64,000 nt of DNA. Source: Acidimicrobiia bacterium. Its GTDB lineage: Bacteria > Actinomycetota > Acidimicrobiia > Acidimicrobiales > Bin134. Within the stretch, counting starts at the first letter, position 1; every line of letters begins with the position of its first letter. The notes under the pieces are model-generated. The model was not told where the DNA came from. It saw only the letters and a list, made by a program, of their open reading frames with translations, and did not search any database. Below, one piece after another: positions 19,163 to 28,581 of this stretch. Location of the stretch: assembly GCA_022822905.1 (NCBI GenBank), contig JAJDYE010000015.1, positions 1 to 64,000 on the forward strand. Direction: 5' to 3'. The translations under genes were made by a program, and so were the position numbers.

Positions 19163-20365
19163 TCAGGCGACGATCTGGCAGTCGTGCAGGCGGGCGATCT
19201 CTGTGCCCGACAGGCCGAGCACGTCGGCCAGCACTTCGTCGGTGTGCTGGCCCAATCGGGGAGCGGGGCCGGGATCCACCAGAAGCTCTTGCGAGAAGCG
19301 GAGCGGAGGGCCAGGGGTGAGGTATTGACCGGTCTCGGGGTGCTCCACCTCGGCGAACAGCGGGTTCTCGGTGGAGCAGCGGGAGTCGTTGGCCACCAGC
19401 TCCAGCATCGACTGGTAACGGCCCCAGCACACTCCCTGAGCGTCCAGCGCCACCGACGCCTCGGCCAAGGTGTGGCTTGCGCACCACTGGGCCACCATCG
19501 GATTGAGGCGATCCCGGGCCAAATAGCGGTCGCCGTCCACCCGGGTGAAGTCCAGGCCAGTCTCAGCCTCCAGCGCAGCCACCTCGTCGGCGATCCCGCA
19601 GGCGGCCACGATCCCCGTCCACTGGCGGGCGCTTACCGCCACGATCTGGATGCGCTTGCCGTCGGCCAGTTCGAAATCCCGACCGAAAGCGCCGTAGATG
19701 TCGTTGCCGATCCGGGGTCGCTGGGTTCCCATGAGCTGGGCCTCGGCCACATGGCCCAGCATCGACACCGCGGCCAGCGCCACATCGGACAGGGCCAGGT
19801 TCACCAAGCTGCCCTCTCCCGTGCGGGACCTTTGGCGCTCGGCGGCCAGCACCCCTACGGCGGCGGTCTGGCCGCAGATGATGTCCCAGGCGGGCAGCAC
19901 GTGGTTGATGGTGCCGTCGTCGCCGGTGAGCCAGGGATAGCCGACCGCGCAGTTCACGGTGTAGTCCACCGCGGTGGAGCCGTCGTGGTTGCCGGTGATG
20001 GCCACCATGATGAGGTCGTCGCGGTGCTGACGGAGGCTGTCGTACGAAAGCCACCCGACAGCGGGGAAGTTGGTGGTGAATATGCCGGCATCAGGTCCAG
20101 GTGCAGTGGCCAGAGCGGTAATCAGCTCTCGGCCCTCGGGGGAGCGTAGGTCGACCTGGATCGACCGCTTGCCCTTGTTGAGACCCTGCCAGTAGAGCGA
20201 TTGGCCGTCGGAGGTGAGTGGCCAGCGGTGGTAGTCGATGCCGCCGCCGATGGCGTCGAAGCGGATCACCTCGGCCCCGTGTTGGGCCAGCGTCATACCT
20301 CCTGAAGGGCAGGCGACAAACGCCGATCCTTCCACCACCCGCATTCCCGCCAGCACGCCGTTCAT
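19163..20365 (-). CDS. CaiB/BaiF family CoA-transferase
   Basis: AGMRVVEGSAFVACPSGGMTLAQHGAEVIRFD; GLNKGKRSIQVDLRSPEGREL. Confidence 0.88.
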   Translation of the reverse strand: MNGVLAGMRVVEGSAFVACPSGGMTLAQHGAEVIRFDAIGGGIDYHRWPLTSDGQSLYWQGLNKGKRSIQVDLRSPEGRELITALATAPGPDAGIFTTNFPAVGWLSYDSLRQHRDDLIMVAITGNHDGSTAVDYTVNCAVGYPWLTGDDGTINHVLPAWDIICGQTAAVGVLAAERQRSRTGEGSLVNLALSDVALAAVSMLGHVAEAQLMGTQRPRIGNDIYGAFGRDFELADGKRIQIVAVSARQWTGIVAACGIADEVAALEAETGLDFTRVDGDRYLARDRLNPMVAQWCASHTLAEASVALDAQGVCWGRYQSMLELVANDSRCSTENPLFAEVEHPETGQYLTPGPPLRFSQELLVDPGPAPRLGQHTDEVLADVLGLSGTEIARLHDCQIVA

Positions 20366-20367
20366 GG

Positions 20368-21333
20368 TCAGGCCTCCAGCAGGGGCAGGACCTCGACGCC
20401 GAATCGGGCGATCTGGTCGACGTATTCGGCCGCGTCGCGAGACCGGAAGAACAGAAACACCACCGAGGTGCCCAACTCGTGGGCATAGCGGAGCGATTCT
20501 GCAATCTGGTCGGGAGAGCCGCCGATATACGGCCATCCCGGCGGAAAAAGCCCCTCCGGCGGGTCGCCGATGTAGATGGTCCCGGCCAACCAGCCGAGGT
20601 CCACTTCATCGAGGTCGCGGCCCACCACGTCGGCATGGGCCCGCATGAAGTCGATCTGCTCGGCCATGGCCTCTCGGGGCGTGCCCTGGGGGATCCAGCC
20701 GTCCCCCCGCTCCACCACCCGGCGCAGGGCCGGGCGGGTGCTGCCCCCGATCCAGACAGGAATGGTGTCCTGCGCGGCGGCGGGGCCCACTCCCACGTCT
20801 TTGAAGTCGTAGAACTCTCCGCTGAACTCGCAGAACCCACCGTTGGCCTCCACCGCCACCCGAACGGCGTCGATGGCCTCGTCGGTCATGCGGCCCCGGT
20901 CGGAGAAGTTCAATCCCAGGGCTTCGAATTCGGCTTCCACGTGGCCGGCACCCACCCCCATCAATGCCCGTCCGCCGGTGAGATGGTCGAGGGTGCAGAA
21001 CGAGTTCGCAGTGGTCAGCGGATGGCGATAGGGAAGGACGTACACCTCCGACAGCAGCCGGATCGTGCTGGTGGCCGCTCCCAGGAAGCTGAGCGTGGCG
21101 ATCGGGTCGTACCACGTGGTGGACATGTGGGCGGCGTATTCGTTGTTGGGGATGGCAATGTGGTCGCACACTCCCACGAGCCCGAGTCCAGCGGCCTCCG
21201 CGGCCTGGGTGATGGCCAACAGATCGCCTACGGTGGCAGTTGGCTCCCACGGCTGGCAGATTCGCTCGTTGAGGGTCTGGATCGGAAGCTGGATCCCCCA
21301 GACGATCTCGTCGCCGGCAGTTATGCGCGCCAT
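20368..21333 (-). CDS. LLM-class F420-dependent oxidoreductase
   Basis: AEAAGLGLVGVCDHIAIPN; LTGGRALMGVGAGHVEAEFEALGL. Confidence 0.87.
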   Translation of the reverse strand: MARITAGDEIVWGIQLPIQTLNERICQPWEPTATVGDLLAITQAAEAAGLGLVGVCDHIAIPNNEYAAHMSTTWYDPIATLSFLGAATSTIRLLSEVYVLPYRHPLTTANSFCTLDHLTGGRALMGVGAGHVEAEFEALGLNFSDRGRMTDEAIDAVRVAVEANGGFCEFSGEFYDFKDVGVGPAAAQDTIPVWIGGSTRPALRRVVERGDGWIPQGTPREAMAEQIDFMRAHADVVGRDLDEVDLGWLAGTIYIGDPPEGLFPPGWPYIGGSPDQIAESLRYAHELGTSVVFLFFRSRDAAEYVDQIARFGVEVLPLLEA

Positions 21334-21378
21334 GGGGTCATTGTGGTGGGTTTGAGGTGGATTTCTCACACTCAGACA

Positions 21379-23499
21379 TCAATCAGCACTCCGATGCTTG
21401 GGATTGCCTGGTGGGTGAAGGCCGAGGCTGTCGAAGAGGAAGGCTCGTTGGAGCAGCAGGAGGTTCTCGGCCACCTGTTCTTGAGGGGTCATGTGGGTGA
21501 CACCGGGCAACGGCAGCACCTGGTGGGGGCGGCCGGCCTCGAACAGGGTCTGGGAGAGTTGGAGGGTGTGGGCCGCGAACACGTTGTCGTCGGCCAAACC
21601 GCAGATCAACAGCAGCGGGCGGGTGAGGTCGCCGGCCAATTCCAGCAGGCTGGTGCGGGTGTAGGCCTCGGGGCTGTGGTCGGGGTGGCCCAGGTAGCGC
21701 TCGGTGTAGTGGGTGTCGTAGAGCCGCCAGTCGGTCACCGGTGCTCCGGCGACGGCGGCGTGGAACCGGTCGGGCCGGGCCAATACGGCCAAAGCAGCCA
21801 GGTAGCCGCCGAACGACCAGCCCCGAACGGCCACCCGGCTCAAGTCGAGGCGGGGGTGGCTCTGGGCCAAGGCGTCGAGGGCGTCGATCTGGTCTTCGAG
21901 CACCGGATGGGCCAGGTCGCCGGCCACCGCCCGCTCCCAAGCCGGGCCGCGGGCGGGGGTGCCCCGGCCGTCGGTGATGACCACCGCGAACCCCTGGTTA
22001 GCGAACCACTGCGACACGAGGAACGGCGAGCGGGCCTTCAGCACTCGCTGGGCATGGGGACCGCCATAAGGGTCCAGCAGCACCGGCAGCGGACGGCCCT
22101 CGGATTCGTCGTCGTCCGACGGATACAGCACCGCGGTGCGCAAGTCTCGACTGCCGACCACGAAGAACCGGGGCGCCGGAGTCAACGACGGCGTGACAGC
22201 ACTAGAGGTGATGGGGATGCGCTCAGTGGGGGTGATCACTTCTACCGCCGCCTCCCGGTCGGTCCCCGCGGCCCGTGCCATCACGACGGTCTCGCCTCCA
22301 GTGGCTGCGCTGTACACGCCCAACTGGTCGCTGAGCTGCTTGAGTTCGCCTTCACCGTCGAGCTGCCAAACATGGACTTCGGTGGGGTCTTCCGACGCGG
22401 TGAACACCACCCGGTGCTCGTCGGCGGCCACCACGCTGCGGACTTGCAGGTTGTCGGGGGTGGCTTCGACGCCGTCGATCACCAGGTGTCGGGCCGAGCC
22501 CCGGTCCTCGATAGTCACCAGCCGGTCGCCCATCCACGCGGGGGTGCCGGGCACCAGCTCCACCCAGTGCTCGTCGGTTTGGCGGGCAATCTCGGTGGTG
22601 GCCCCGGTGTCGGGGTGTACCTCCAAGATCACCATTGTGCGCTGGTCACGGCTTTGCACTGCGATGATGGGGTTCGGCCGGGGCGCCCATGAAGCCCGGG
22701 CCAAGTACTCGAAGGCGTCTCGATCCCACTCCAAGTCGACTCGGCTACCATCGAGCCCGAGCACGGCCAAGGAAACGTCGGCGTTGACCGTGCCGGTGGC
22801 GGGATACGCCATGGGCACGGGCGCGGCACTTGGCTCAGCGGGGGAGGGGATGTGCCAGGTGGGCACCTCGGCGGTGTCTACTCGGGCCACCAGCAGTCGC
22901 TGGCTGTCGGGAGACCACCAGAATCCCCGGCTGCGGCCCATCTCCTCGGCGGCGATGAACTCAGCCGACCCCCAGCTCACGGTGTCGCCCGGCTCATCGA
23001 TGACCTCCCGGTCGAGCCCGTCGGCCGTGGCATCCACCACCCGCAAGCCTGAGCCGGACACATAGGCCACCCGCTGCCCATCGGGCGAGGGGCGGGGATC
23101 GAACGCGCCAGGCTCGACAGGGAGCGAATCGACGGTTCTGTCGGCTGCATCGGCCAGGAAAACCCGACCATCCAAGGTGAAGGCGATCTTGGTCAGGCCG
23201 GGATCTCCGGCGTAGGCCACGATCCCCCCGCCGCTCTCCCGGGCTCGCTCCCGGCGGGCCCGCTCCGCCGGCGGCAGGTTCTCCTCGCCGGGGTCGGCCA
23301 AGAGCTCAACCGGATCGGCGGCCACAATCTCCTCGCCGGTAGCGGCGTCCAGCATCCAGAGCCGGTTCACCGGATCATCGCCCGACGAGCTACGCAGAAA
23401 GGCCACCCGGCCTCCACTGTCAGAGACGGTGAAGCTGCGAGGTGCCCCCAGGGTGAAGCCCCGGGTGCGAGCGTGCTGGCGGGGGAACGACTCGGTCAT
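21379..23499 (-). CDS. S9-family prolyl oligopeptidase/DPP IV-like peptidase
   Basis: DPYGGPHAQRV; VRGWSFGGYLAAL (GxSxGG); CGLADDNVFAAHT; PGVTHMT. Confidence 0.88.
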   Translation of the reverse strand: MTESFPRQHARTRGFTLGAPRSFTVSDSGGRVAFLRSSSGDDPVNRLWMLDAATGEEIVAADPVELLADPGEENLPPAERARRERARESGGGIVAYAGDPGLTKIAFTLDGRVFLADAADRTVDSLPVEPGAFDPRPSPDGQRVAYVSGSGLRVVDATADGLDREVIDEPGDTVSWGSAEFIAAEEMGRSRGFWWSPDSQRLLVARVDTAEVPTWHIPSPAEPSAAPVPMAYPATGTVNADVSLAVLGLDGSRVDLEWDRDAFEYLARASWAPRPNPIIAVQSRDQRTMVILEVHPDTGATTEIARQTDEHWVELVPGTPAWMGDRLVTIEDRGSARHLVIDGVEATPDNLQVRSVVAADEHRVVFTASEDPTEVHVWQLDGEGELKQLSDQLGVYSAATGGETVVMARAAGTDREAAVEVITPTERIPITSSAVTPSLTPAPRFFVVGSRDLRTAVLYPSDDDESEGRPLPVLLDPYGGPHAQRVLKARSPFLVSQWFANQGFAVVITDGRGTPARGPAWERAVAGDLAHPVLEDQIDALDALAQSHPRLDLSRVAVRGWSFGGYLAALAVLARPDRFHAAVAGAPVTDWRLYDTHYTERYLGHPDHSPEAYTRTSLLELAGDLTRPLLLICGLADDNVFAAHTLQLSQTLFEAGRPHQVLPLPGVTHMTPQEQVAENLLLLQRAFLFDSLGLHPPGNPKHRSAD

Positions 23500-24557
23500 A
23501 GCGCGCCGTATGAATCTAGGTCGGCCGCGGCCGTCGCGGCACGGCTGACCAGGACCAGGGAGGTGGATTTGGGCATCATCACGCCCACGCCCGCGGTCAC
23601 CAGCATGGCCTCGACGGCGTAGACAACATTGCGGCGGTAGGCCAGCCAGGCACTGTCGAAGTCCGGAGCAATCGAGCCGAGTTGACGCAAGTAGCCAGCC
23701 AGCAGATCCTTCTCAGCGGCTCGGCGCGTCTCAGGGTCCAGCGAGGTTGCCAGTAGATACGCGACGTCTCGAGCCCAGGGCCCCGCCCGGCACAGCTGCC
23801 AATCGACGAGTCCGGGGCGGCCGTCGGCGGTGACAAATTGGTTCCCCGGGTGGCAGTCGTTATGGATCAGGGTGGTCGGTCCGGCCGACATTGCCTCCTG
23901 AGCCGCCCGCCGGTTGCGGGCATAGCGGGCGATGGACTGGTGCAGCGTCTCCGGTACCGCCGAGCCAACTCGCCAGAACCCAATGCGGCAGAGCGAAGGG
24001 CTGAGCAGCGCCCCCAGGAACAGTTCTCGTCGAGGGTTGCGAGCCAGCCACGGATGCGACTCAGTGCGCCCCCACCACTGTCGATGCATGTCGGCCAGCG
24101 ACGCCAGCAGCGAGGCCGCCTCATCCGCGCTGAGCGTGTCGGTGGACGACCGCAGCGTTGCGCCTGAGTCGGCCAAGTCCTCCAACACCACAATGAAGCT
24201 CCACGGGCTGTGCCGGGCACCATGACACCGGGGGGTAGCCACCGGCAACCGCTCCCGAAGCTCGGCATAAAACCCCACTTCAGCCCGGCTCAGCCGAGGC
24301 ACCGCGACGAAGGCCCTAGCAACCAGGGACCGAGACGGCCGCTTCACGAACACAGCCAGCTCTTGGCCATCGGCCAATTGCAGCCGAGCCCGGGTTCTCC
24401 GCGTAGTGCCCGACTGATCATCCAGGATCTCGATCTCCGTCACGGGCTGGCCGAACAGCCTGCCCAATCTGCGGCGTCGCAGTGACCTGTGGTGCCAAAA
24501 GCCCAACCGGTCGGGATTTGACGACGGTGTTGGCACGGTCCGAAGGGTAGTGACCAC
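23496..24557 (-). CDS. Phosphotransferase (APH/ecdysteroid kinase-like) family protein
   Basis: LIHNDCHPGNQFVTADGRPGLVDWQLCRAGPWARDVAYLLA; start uncertain (24557 GTG or 24608 ATG). Confidence 0.78.
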   Translation of the reverse strand: MVTTLRTVPTPSSNPDRLGFWHHRSLRRRRLGRLFGQPVTEIEILDDQSGTTRRTRARLQLADGQELAVFVKRPSRSLVARAFVAVPRLSRAEVGFYAELRERLPVATPRCHGARHSPWSFIVVLEDLADSGATLRSSTDTLSADEAASLLASLADMHRQWWGRTESHPWLARNPRRELFLGALLSPSLCRIGFWRVGSAVPETLHQSIARYARNRRAAQEAMSAGPTTLIHNDCHPGNQFVTADGRPGLVDWQLCRAGPWARDVAYLLATSLDPETRRAAEKDLLAGYLRQLGSIAPDFDSAWLAYRRNVVYAVEAMLVTAGVGVMMPKSTSLVLVSRAATAAADLDSYGAL

Positions 24558-24592
24558 AAAATTCAGTTGGGTATCTCTTTCAAGCCGGTAGG

Positions 24593-25015
24593 GTGAGTGA
24601 CGTGGCATCGAGGAATGCGCAGTCGCTGGCCTTGGAACGGGCACGGAGCAAGGCGCAGGCATTACGCAGAGAAGGCAAGACCGCTGCCCAGATCGCGAAG
24701 GCACTAGGACGCAGCAAGAGCTGGGTGTATCGCAACACGAAGAGTTCAGCCCGAAGCGCCAACCTACCTGCTCCGACTGCTTCTTTGGGCAGTACGCCTG
24801 GGGGATCGGTGCTTCGGTACGACATCCGGCCTGAAGACGTGCTCGATCAAGAAACGCTTGATGAGATCGACAGAAAGCACGCGGCGTCGGATGCAGAGTT
24901 TCAGCGTCGACTCGAAAATGGCACGTTGGAGGAGGGGTTGCTCACTGTTGACGATCTAAGAGAGTTAATTGAACGAGCCAGCCGGGGGGAACAGGTCACG
25001 TTGAAGAAGACCTGA
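24593..25015 (+). CDS. Small HTH-domain protein (candidate antitoxin)
   Basis: LRREGKTAAQIAKALGRSKSWVYRNTK helix-turn-helix; tightly followed by 83-aa ORF. Confidence 0.6.
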   Translation: MSDVASRNAQSLALERARSKAQALRREGKTAAQIAKALGRSKSWVYRNTKSSARSANLPAPTASLGSTPGGSVLRYDIRPEDVLDQETLDEIDRKHAASDAEFQRRLENGTLEEGLLTVDDLRELIERASRGEQVTLKKT

Positions 25016-25018
25016 CAC

Positions 25019-25270
25019 ATGACGTGGCAGGTACGCGAGCTTGGGGATTGCTTCGATGATTGGGCCGCAGGAAAGAGCGATCAAGAACGGCGCAGACTGC
25101 TACTGGGGCTCCTGGAATTAGCTGACCGGCCGCTAACCGAACTTCCTGGACTTCGGGAACTCGGTCGATCTCCGATGCACCGGTGGGCGGTCGTCGATTC
25201 AACCTTCGTTTTCTTGCAGGTATATGAGAGCCAGGGTTGCTTTTACGTGGATGACTTGCAGGACTTCTAG
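25019..25270 (+). CDS. Small protein with RelE/HigB-like C-terminal strand pattern (candidate toxin)
   Basis: 83 aa, 3 nt after upstream stop; HRWAVVDSTFVFLQVYESQGCFYVDDLQDF resembles the beta-sheet end of RelE-fold toxins (by eye). Confidence 0.5.
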   Translation: MTWQVRELGDCFDDWAAGKSDQERRRLLLGLLELADRPLTELPGLRELGRSPMHRWAVVDSTFVFLQVYESQGCFYVDDLQDF

Positions 25271-25280
25271 TTTGTAAGTC

Positions 25281-26651
25281 TCAGGTTTTCCTCCAGATGG
25301 TGCCGTCGGGGGTGTCCTCCACGGTGATTCCCCTAGCAGCGAGTTCATCGCGGATGCGGTCGGCGGCGGCGAAATCTTTGGCTTCTCGGGCCTCGTCCCG
25401 TTCAGCCAGCAACAATTCCACTTTGGTGTCGAGGTGGAAAGCGCTATCTCTGAGGAGCAGGCCCAATGCACGGGCCAAGTTGCGTACCGTGGAGTGGGCG
25501 GTTTCTGCCCGGGTTGTGTCTCCGGAGTCCAGCGCAGCGTTGCCCTCCCGGACTAAATCGAACACCACCGCGAGCGCAGCAGGAGTCCCAAAGTCGTCGT
25601 CCATTGCTGCGGTGAAACGGGCTACTGCATCCCGGTCGCGGGCCGCTGACGGGTTCAGCCTCGCCGCCTGGGCCCGACGATTCCAGGACCGGAGCCGGTC
25701 GAGGGCTCCAGCTGCGCCGGCTAGGGCATCGTCGCTCAGCTCCATAACTGTGCGGTAGTGGGTTTGCAGCATTAACAGCCGCAGCACCTGAGGGTCGCAG
25801 ATATCGAGCAGATCGGACAGAGTGGTGAAGTTGCCCAGTGACTTGGCCATTTTTTCGCCGTTTACGTTGAGCATGGCCCCGTGGATCCAATGGCGAGCAA
25901 AGCCCAGTCCGGCTCCTTCAGCCTCGGCCACCTCGTTCTGGTGGTGGGGAAAGGCCAGATCGTCGCCCCCGCCGTGGATGTCGAAGGTCTCGCCCAGCAG
26001 ATCAGTGGCCATGGCCACGCACTCGATGTGCCATCCCGGGCGACCCGGCCCCCACGGTGAGTCCCACACCGGCTCGCCCGGCTTGGCCGCCTTCCAGAGG
26101 GCGAAGTCCAGGGGGTCGATCTTGTCGACGTCCACCTCCACCCGGGCCCCGGCACCCTCTCGCAACTCTTCGGTGGTGCGTCCGATCAGGTCGCCGTAAC
26201 GGGAGTGGGCGGCCACCGAGAAGTACACCCCTTTGCCCTCGATGGCGTAGGCCGCGCCCCGATCCATCAGATTCCCGATGAAATCGAGCATCTGTTCCAC
26301 GTAGGCGGTGGCATGGGGCTGGTGGTCGGGCCGAGCGATGCCGAACCGGTCCATCTGCTCGGTATAGACCTGCTCGTACCGGGTCGCCAGCTCGGTTTCG
26401 GTGGTCCCGGTCTCAGCGGCGCGGGCGATGATCTTGTCGTCGATGTCGGTGATATTCGACACGAACACAACCTCGAAACCCCGCCACTGGAGGTAGCGGC
26501 GGATCATGTCGAATGTGAACGCGGTGCGGGCGTGGCCCACGTGGGGGTCGTCGTACACCGTGGGCCCGCACACATACATCGACACCCGACCATCAACCAG
26601 CGGTACGAACGGCACGATCTCCCGAAGCCGAGTGTCATAGAACGAGACCAC
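25281..26651 (-). CDS. cysS: Cysteinyl-tRNA synthetase
   Basis: MYVCGPTVYDDPHVGHARTAF (HIGH), GGGDDLAFPHHQNEVAEAE, NGEKMAKSLGNF (KMSKS-like). Confidence 0.93.
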   Translation of the reverse strand: MVSFYDTRLREIVPFVPLVDGRVSMYVCGPTVYDDPHVGHARTAFTFDMIRRYLQWRGFEVVFVSNITDIDDKIIARAAETGTTETELATRYEQVYTEQMDRFGIARPDHQPHATAYVEQMLDFIGNLMDRGAAYAIEGKGVYFSVAAHSRYGDLIGRTTEELREGAGARVEVDVDKIDPLDFALWKAAKPGEPVWDSPWGPGRPGWHIECVAMATDLLGETFDIHGGGDDLAFPHHQNEVAEAEGAGLGFARHWIHGAMLNVNGEKMAKSLGNFTTLSDLLDICDPQVLRLLMLQTHYRTVMELSDDALAGAAGALDRLRSWNRRAQAARLNPSAARDRDAVARFTAAMDDDFGTPAALAVVFDLVREGNAALDSGDTTRAETAHSTVRNLARALGLLLRDSAFHLDTKVELLLAERDEAREAKDFAAADRIRDELAARGITVEDTPDGTIWRKT

Positions 26652-26725
26652 GCCAGAAGGCTAGCTATCGCTTCCGCCACTGCTGCCATCCGTTTGGCGG
26701 GAGGCCAGAGGGTTACAGTCATTCG

Positions 26726-28135
26726 GTGATGCAGCAAGCAGCCGTGGACCCGGCGGTGATGCGCCGGGCCTGGCTGGTGCTGGTGGTGGTGAGCCTGGCC
26801 AGCTTCCAGACCGCCATGGCGCTGTCGATCATCTTCGTGGTCTATGCCGATCTGAAGGAGTCCTTTCCCCACGCCAGCGAGGCCGAGCTGTCTTGGGTTA
26901 TCAACTCCTTCACCATCGTCGGAGCGGCCACTCTGGTTATCTGCGGGGTCCTAGGGGAGCGGTGGGGACGGCGGCGCACTCTGATGGCCGGTATCGCGGT
27001 GTTCACCCTGGCATCGGCGGGGGCTGCGCTGGCGCCCAGCACCGGCTTGCTCATCGTGGCCCGGGCTCTCCAGGGGTTCGGAACGTCGCTGAGCCTGCCC
27101 ATGGGGGCGGCCATTGTGATCGAGGCATTCCCGGTAGCCCGCCGGGGAACCGGCGTGGGCGCGTGGTCGGCCAACGGCGCGGTGGCCGCGGCCATGGGAC
27201 CCTCGGTGGGCGCCCTGCTGGTGCATGTTGGCGACTGGCGGTGGGCGTTCTGGCTGAACGTGCCCTTCGGGGTGATCGCGCTGGCCTTTATCGGCAAGGT
27301 CATCCAAGAGCACCGCAATCCGCAGACCCCGGAGTTGCCCGATCGCCTGGGAGCGCTAATGGTATTGGCCGGCGTCGGCGGGGTGGTGTTCGCCCTGGTG
27401 CAGAGCCGGGAGTGGTCATGGGCCGATCCGGTGGTGCTGGCGGCCTTGATCGGAGGGCCTCTGGTGCTTGTGCTGCTGGCCTGGAGATCGATGCGTCACC
27501 GGTTACCGGTCATCGACCCCAGCTTGTTCGCATTCAAGAGCTTTCGACTGGGGAACTACGGGATGCTGGTGTTCTCCATCGCATTCTTCGGGCACCAGTT
27601 TGTGGGGGTGAACTACCTCACCATCGTCTGGGAGCTGACCATATTCGAGGCCGGAATGCTGCTGACCCCGGTGTTCGTGTTCACCGGCCTGCTATCGGCC
27701 CTGTCGGGCCGGTGGGCCGACCGGTGGGGGCCGGCCAGATTCGTTGTCGCTGGGAGCCTCATGTGGACGGGGGGAATGGTTTGGCAGTGGGTCACGCTGG
27801 GGGGCGAGGAGGATCTTGTGGCCTGGGTGCTCAGCGTGACGCTGGCGGGAATCGGATCGGGCTTGGTGTGGGGATCGCTGTTCGCGGTGATGGTGGCTGA
27901 TCTGCCCAGCGATTTCCTGGCATCAGGATCCAGCGTGTCTCAGACCATGATGCGGGTGGGAAACGCCTTCGGCGTTGCCATCGCGGTGACCGTCATCGGC
28001 GCCACGCTGGCGGATGGCCAGATCGGCGACCTCGGCACCAGCTATATCATGCTGGCTGCCGGGGGCGTGGTGACTGCGGTGCTGGGAGTGCGTTGCACCC
28101 AGCCCAGGGGCATGCCGGCCCTCGTGTTGAAATAA
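26726..28135 (+). CDS. MFS transporter
   Basis: Multiple TM segments; GVLGERWGRRRTLMAG motif A; ARALQGFGTSLSLPMG. Confidence 0.9.
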   Translation: MMQQAAVDPAVMRRAWLVLVVVSLASFQTAMALSIIFVVYADLKESFPHASEAELSWVINSFTIVGAATLVICGVLGERWGRRRTLMAGIAVFTLASAGAALAPSTGLLIVARALQGFGTSLSLPMGAAIVIEAFPVARRGTGVGAWSANGAVAAAMGPSVGALLVHVGDWRWAFWLNVPFGVIALAFIGKVIQEHRNPQTPELPDRLGALMVLAGVGGVVFALVQSREWSWADPVVLAALIGGPLVLVLLAWRSMRHRLPVIDPSLFAFKSFRLGNYGMLVFSIAFFGHQFVGVNYLTIVWELTIFEAGMLLTPVFVFTGLLSALSGRWADRWGPARFVVAGSLMWTGGMVWQWVTLGGEEDLVAWVLSVTLAGIGSGLVWGSLFAVMVADLPSDFLASGSSVSQTMMRVGNAFGVAIAVTVIGATLADGQIGDLGTSYIMLAAGGVVTAVLGVRCTQPRGMPALVLK

Positions 28136-28145
28136 AGTCAAGGGG

Positions 28146-28550
28146 ATGAGCACTGCTGTCAAGGGTCTGGCTGCCTACGCCCACGTGAATATCCCGGTGA
28201 CCGATGTGGAAGCCGCCGATGCCTTCTACATCGAGAAGCTGGGGCTGGAGAAGCTCCCCCGGCCCGACTTCGGAGGGTTCGATGGGTCGTGGCTGCGGTT
28301 GGGTCCCTCCCAGCTCCACCTGAGCAAGGTGGACGAAATGCCTGACAGCGCCGGGGTCATGTCCCACTTCGCCCTTTTCATTCCTGCCGACGAATTCGAC
28401 GGCACCATGGCCGAGTTGGCCGAGCGGGGTGTGGAGTTCTTCATCGAGCCAAACGAGCGGGATGACTTCGGCGTGGCAGTGCGATCGGCCTTCGCCCGTG
28501 ATCCCGATGGGAACCTCATCGAGTTCACCGACGTCGCCTTATTCGAGTGA
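28146..28550 (+). CDS. VOC/glyoxalase superfamily protein
   Basis: AYAHVNIPVTDVEAADAFYIEKLGLEKL; FARDPDGNLIEFTD. Confidence 0.87.
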   Translation: MSTAVKGLAAYAHVNIPVTDVEAADAFYIEKLGLEKLPRPDFGGFDGSWLRLGPSQLHLSKVDEMPDSAGVMSHFALFIPADEFDGTMAELAERGVEFFIEPNERDDFGVAVRSAFARDPDGNLIEFTDVALFE

Positions 28551-28581
28551 TGGAGGTCCTCACTCGGACCAATTGAGACCC

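Noticed and set aside
18234-19487. 417-aa extended ORF for the LLM oxidoreductase
   Set aside because: The N-terminal ~120 residues are antisense to the CaiB gene; the true start is near 19124.
20218-22692. 824-aa plus-strand ORF
   Set aside because: Antisense to CaiB, LLM and S9 peptidase genes with clear motifs; low-complexity high-GC shadow ORF.
25281-26651. MshC (mycothiol ligase) instead of cysteinyl-tRNA synthetase
   Set aside because: Length (456 aa), the HHQNE Zn-ligand region and the C-terminal extension fit CysRS better.
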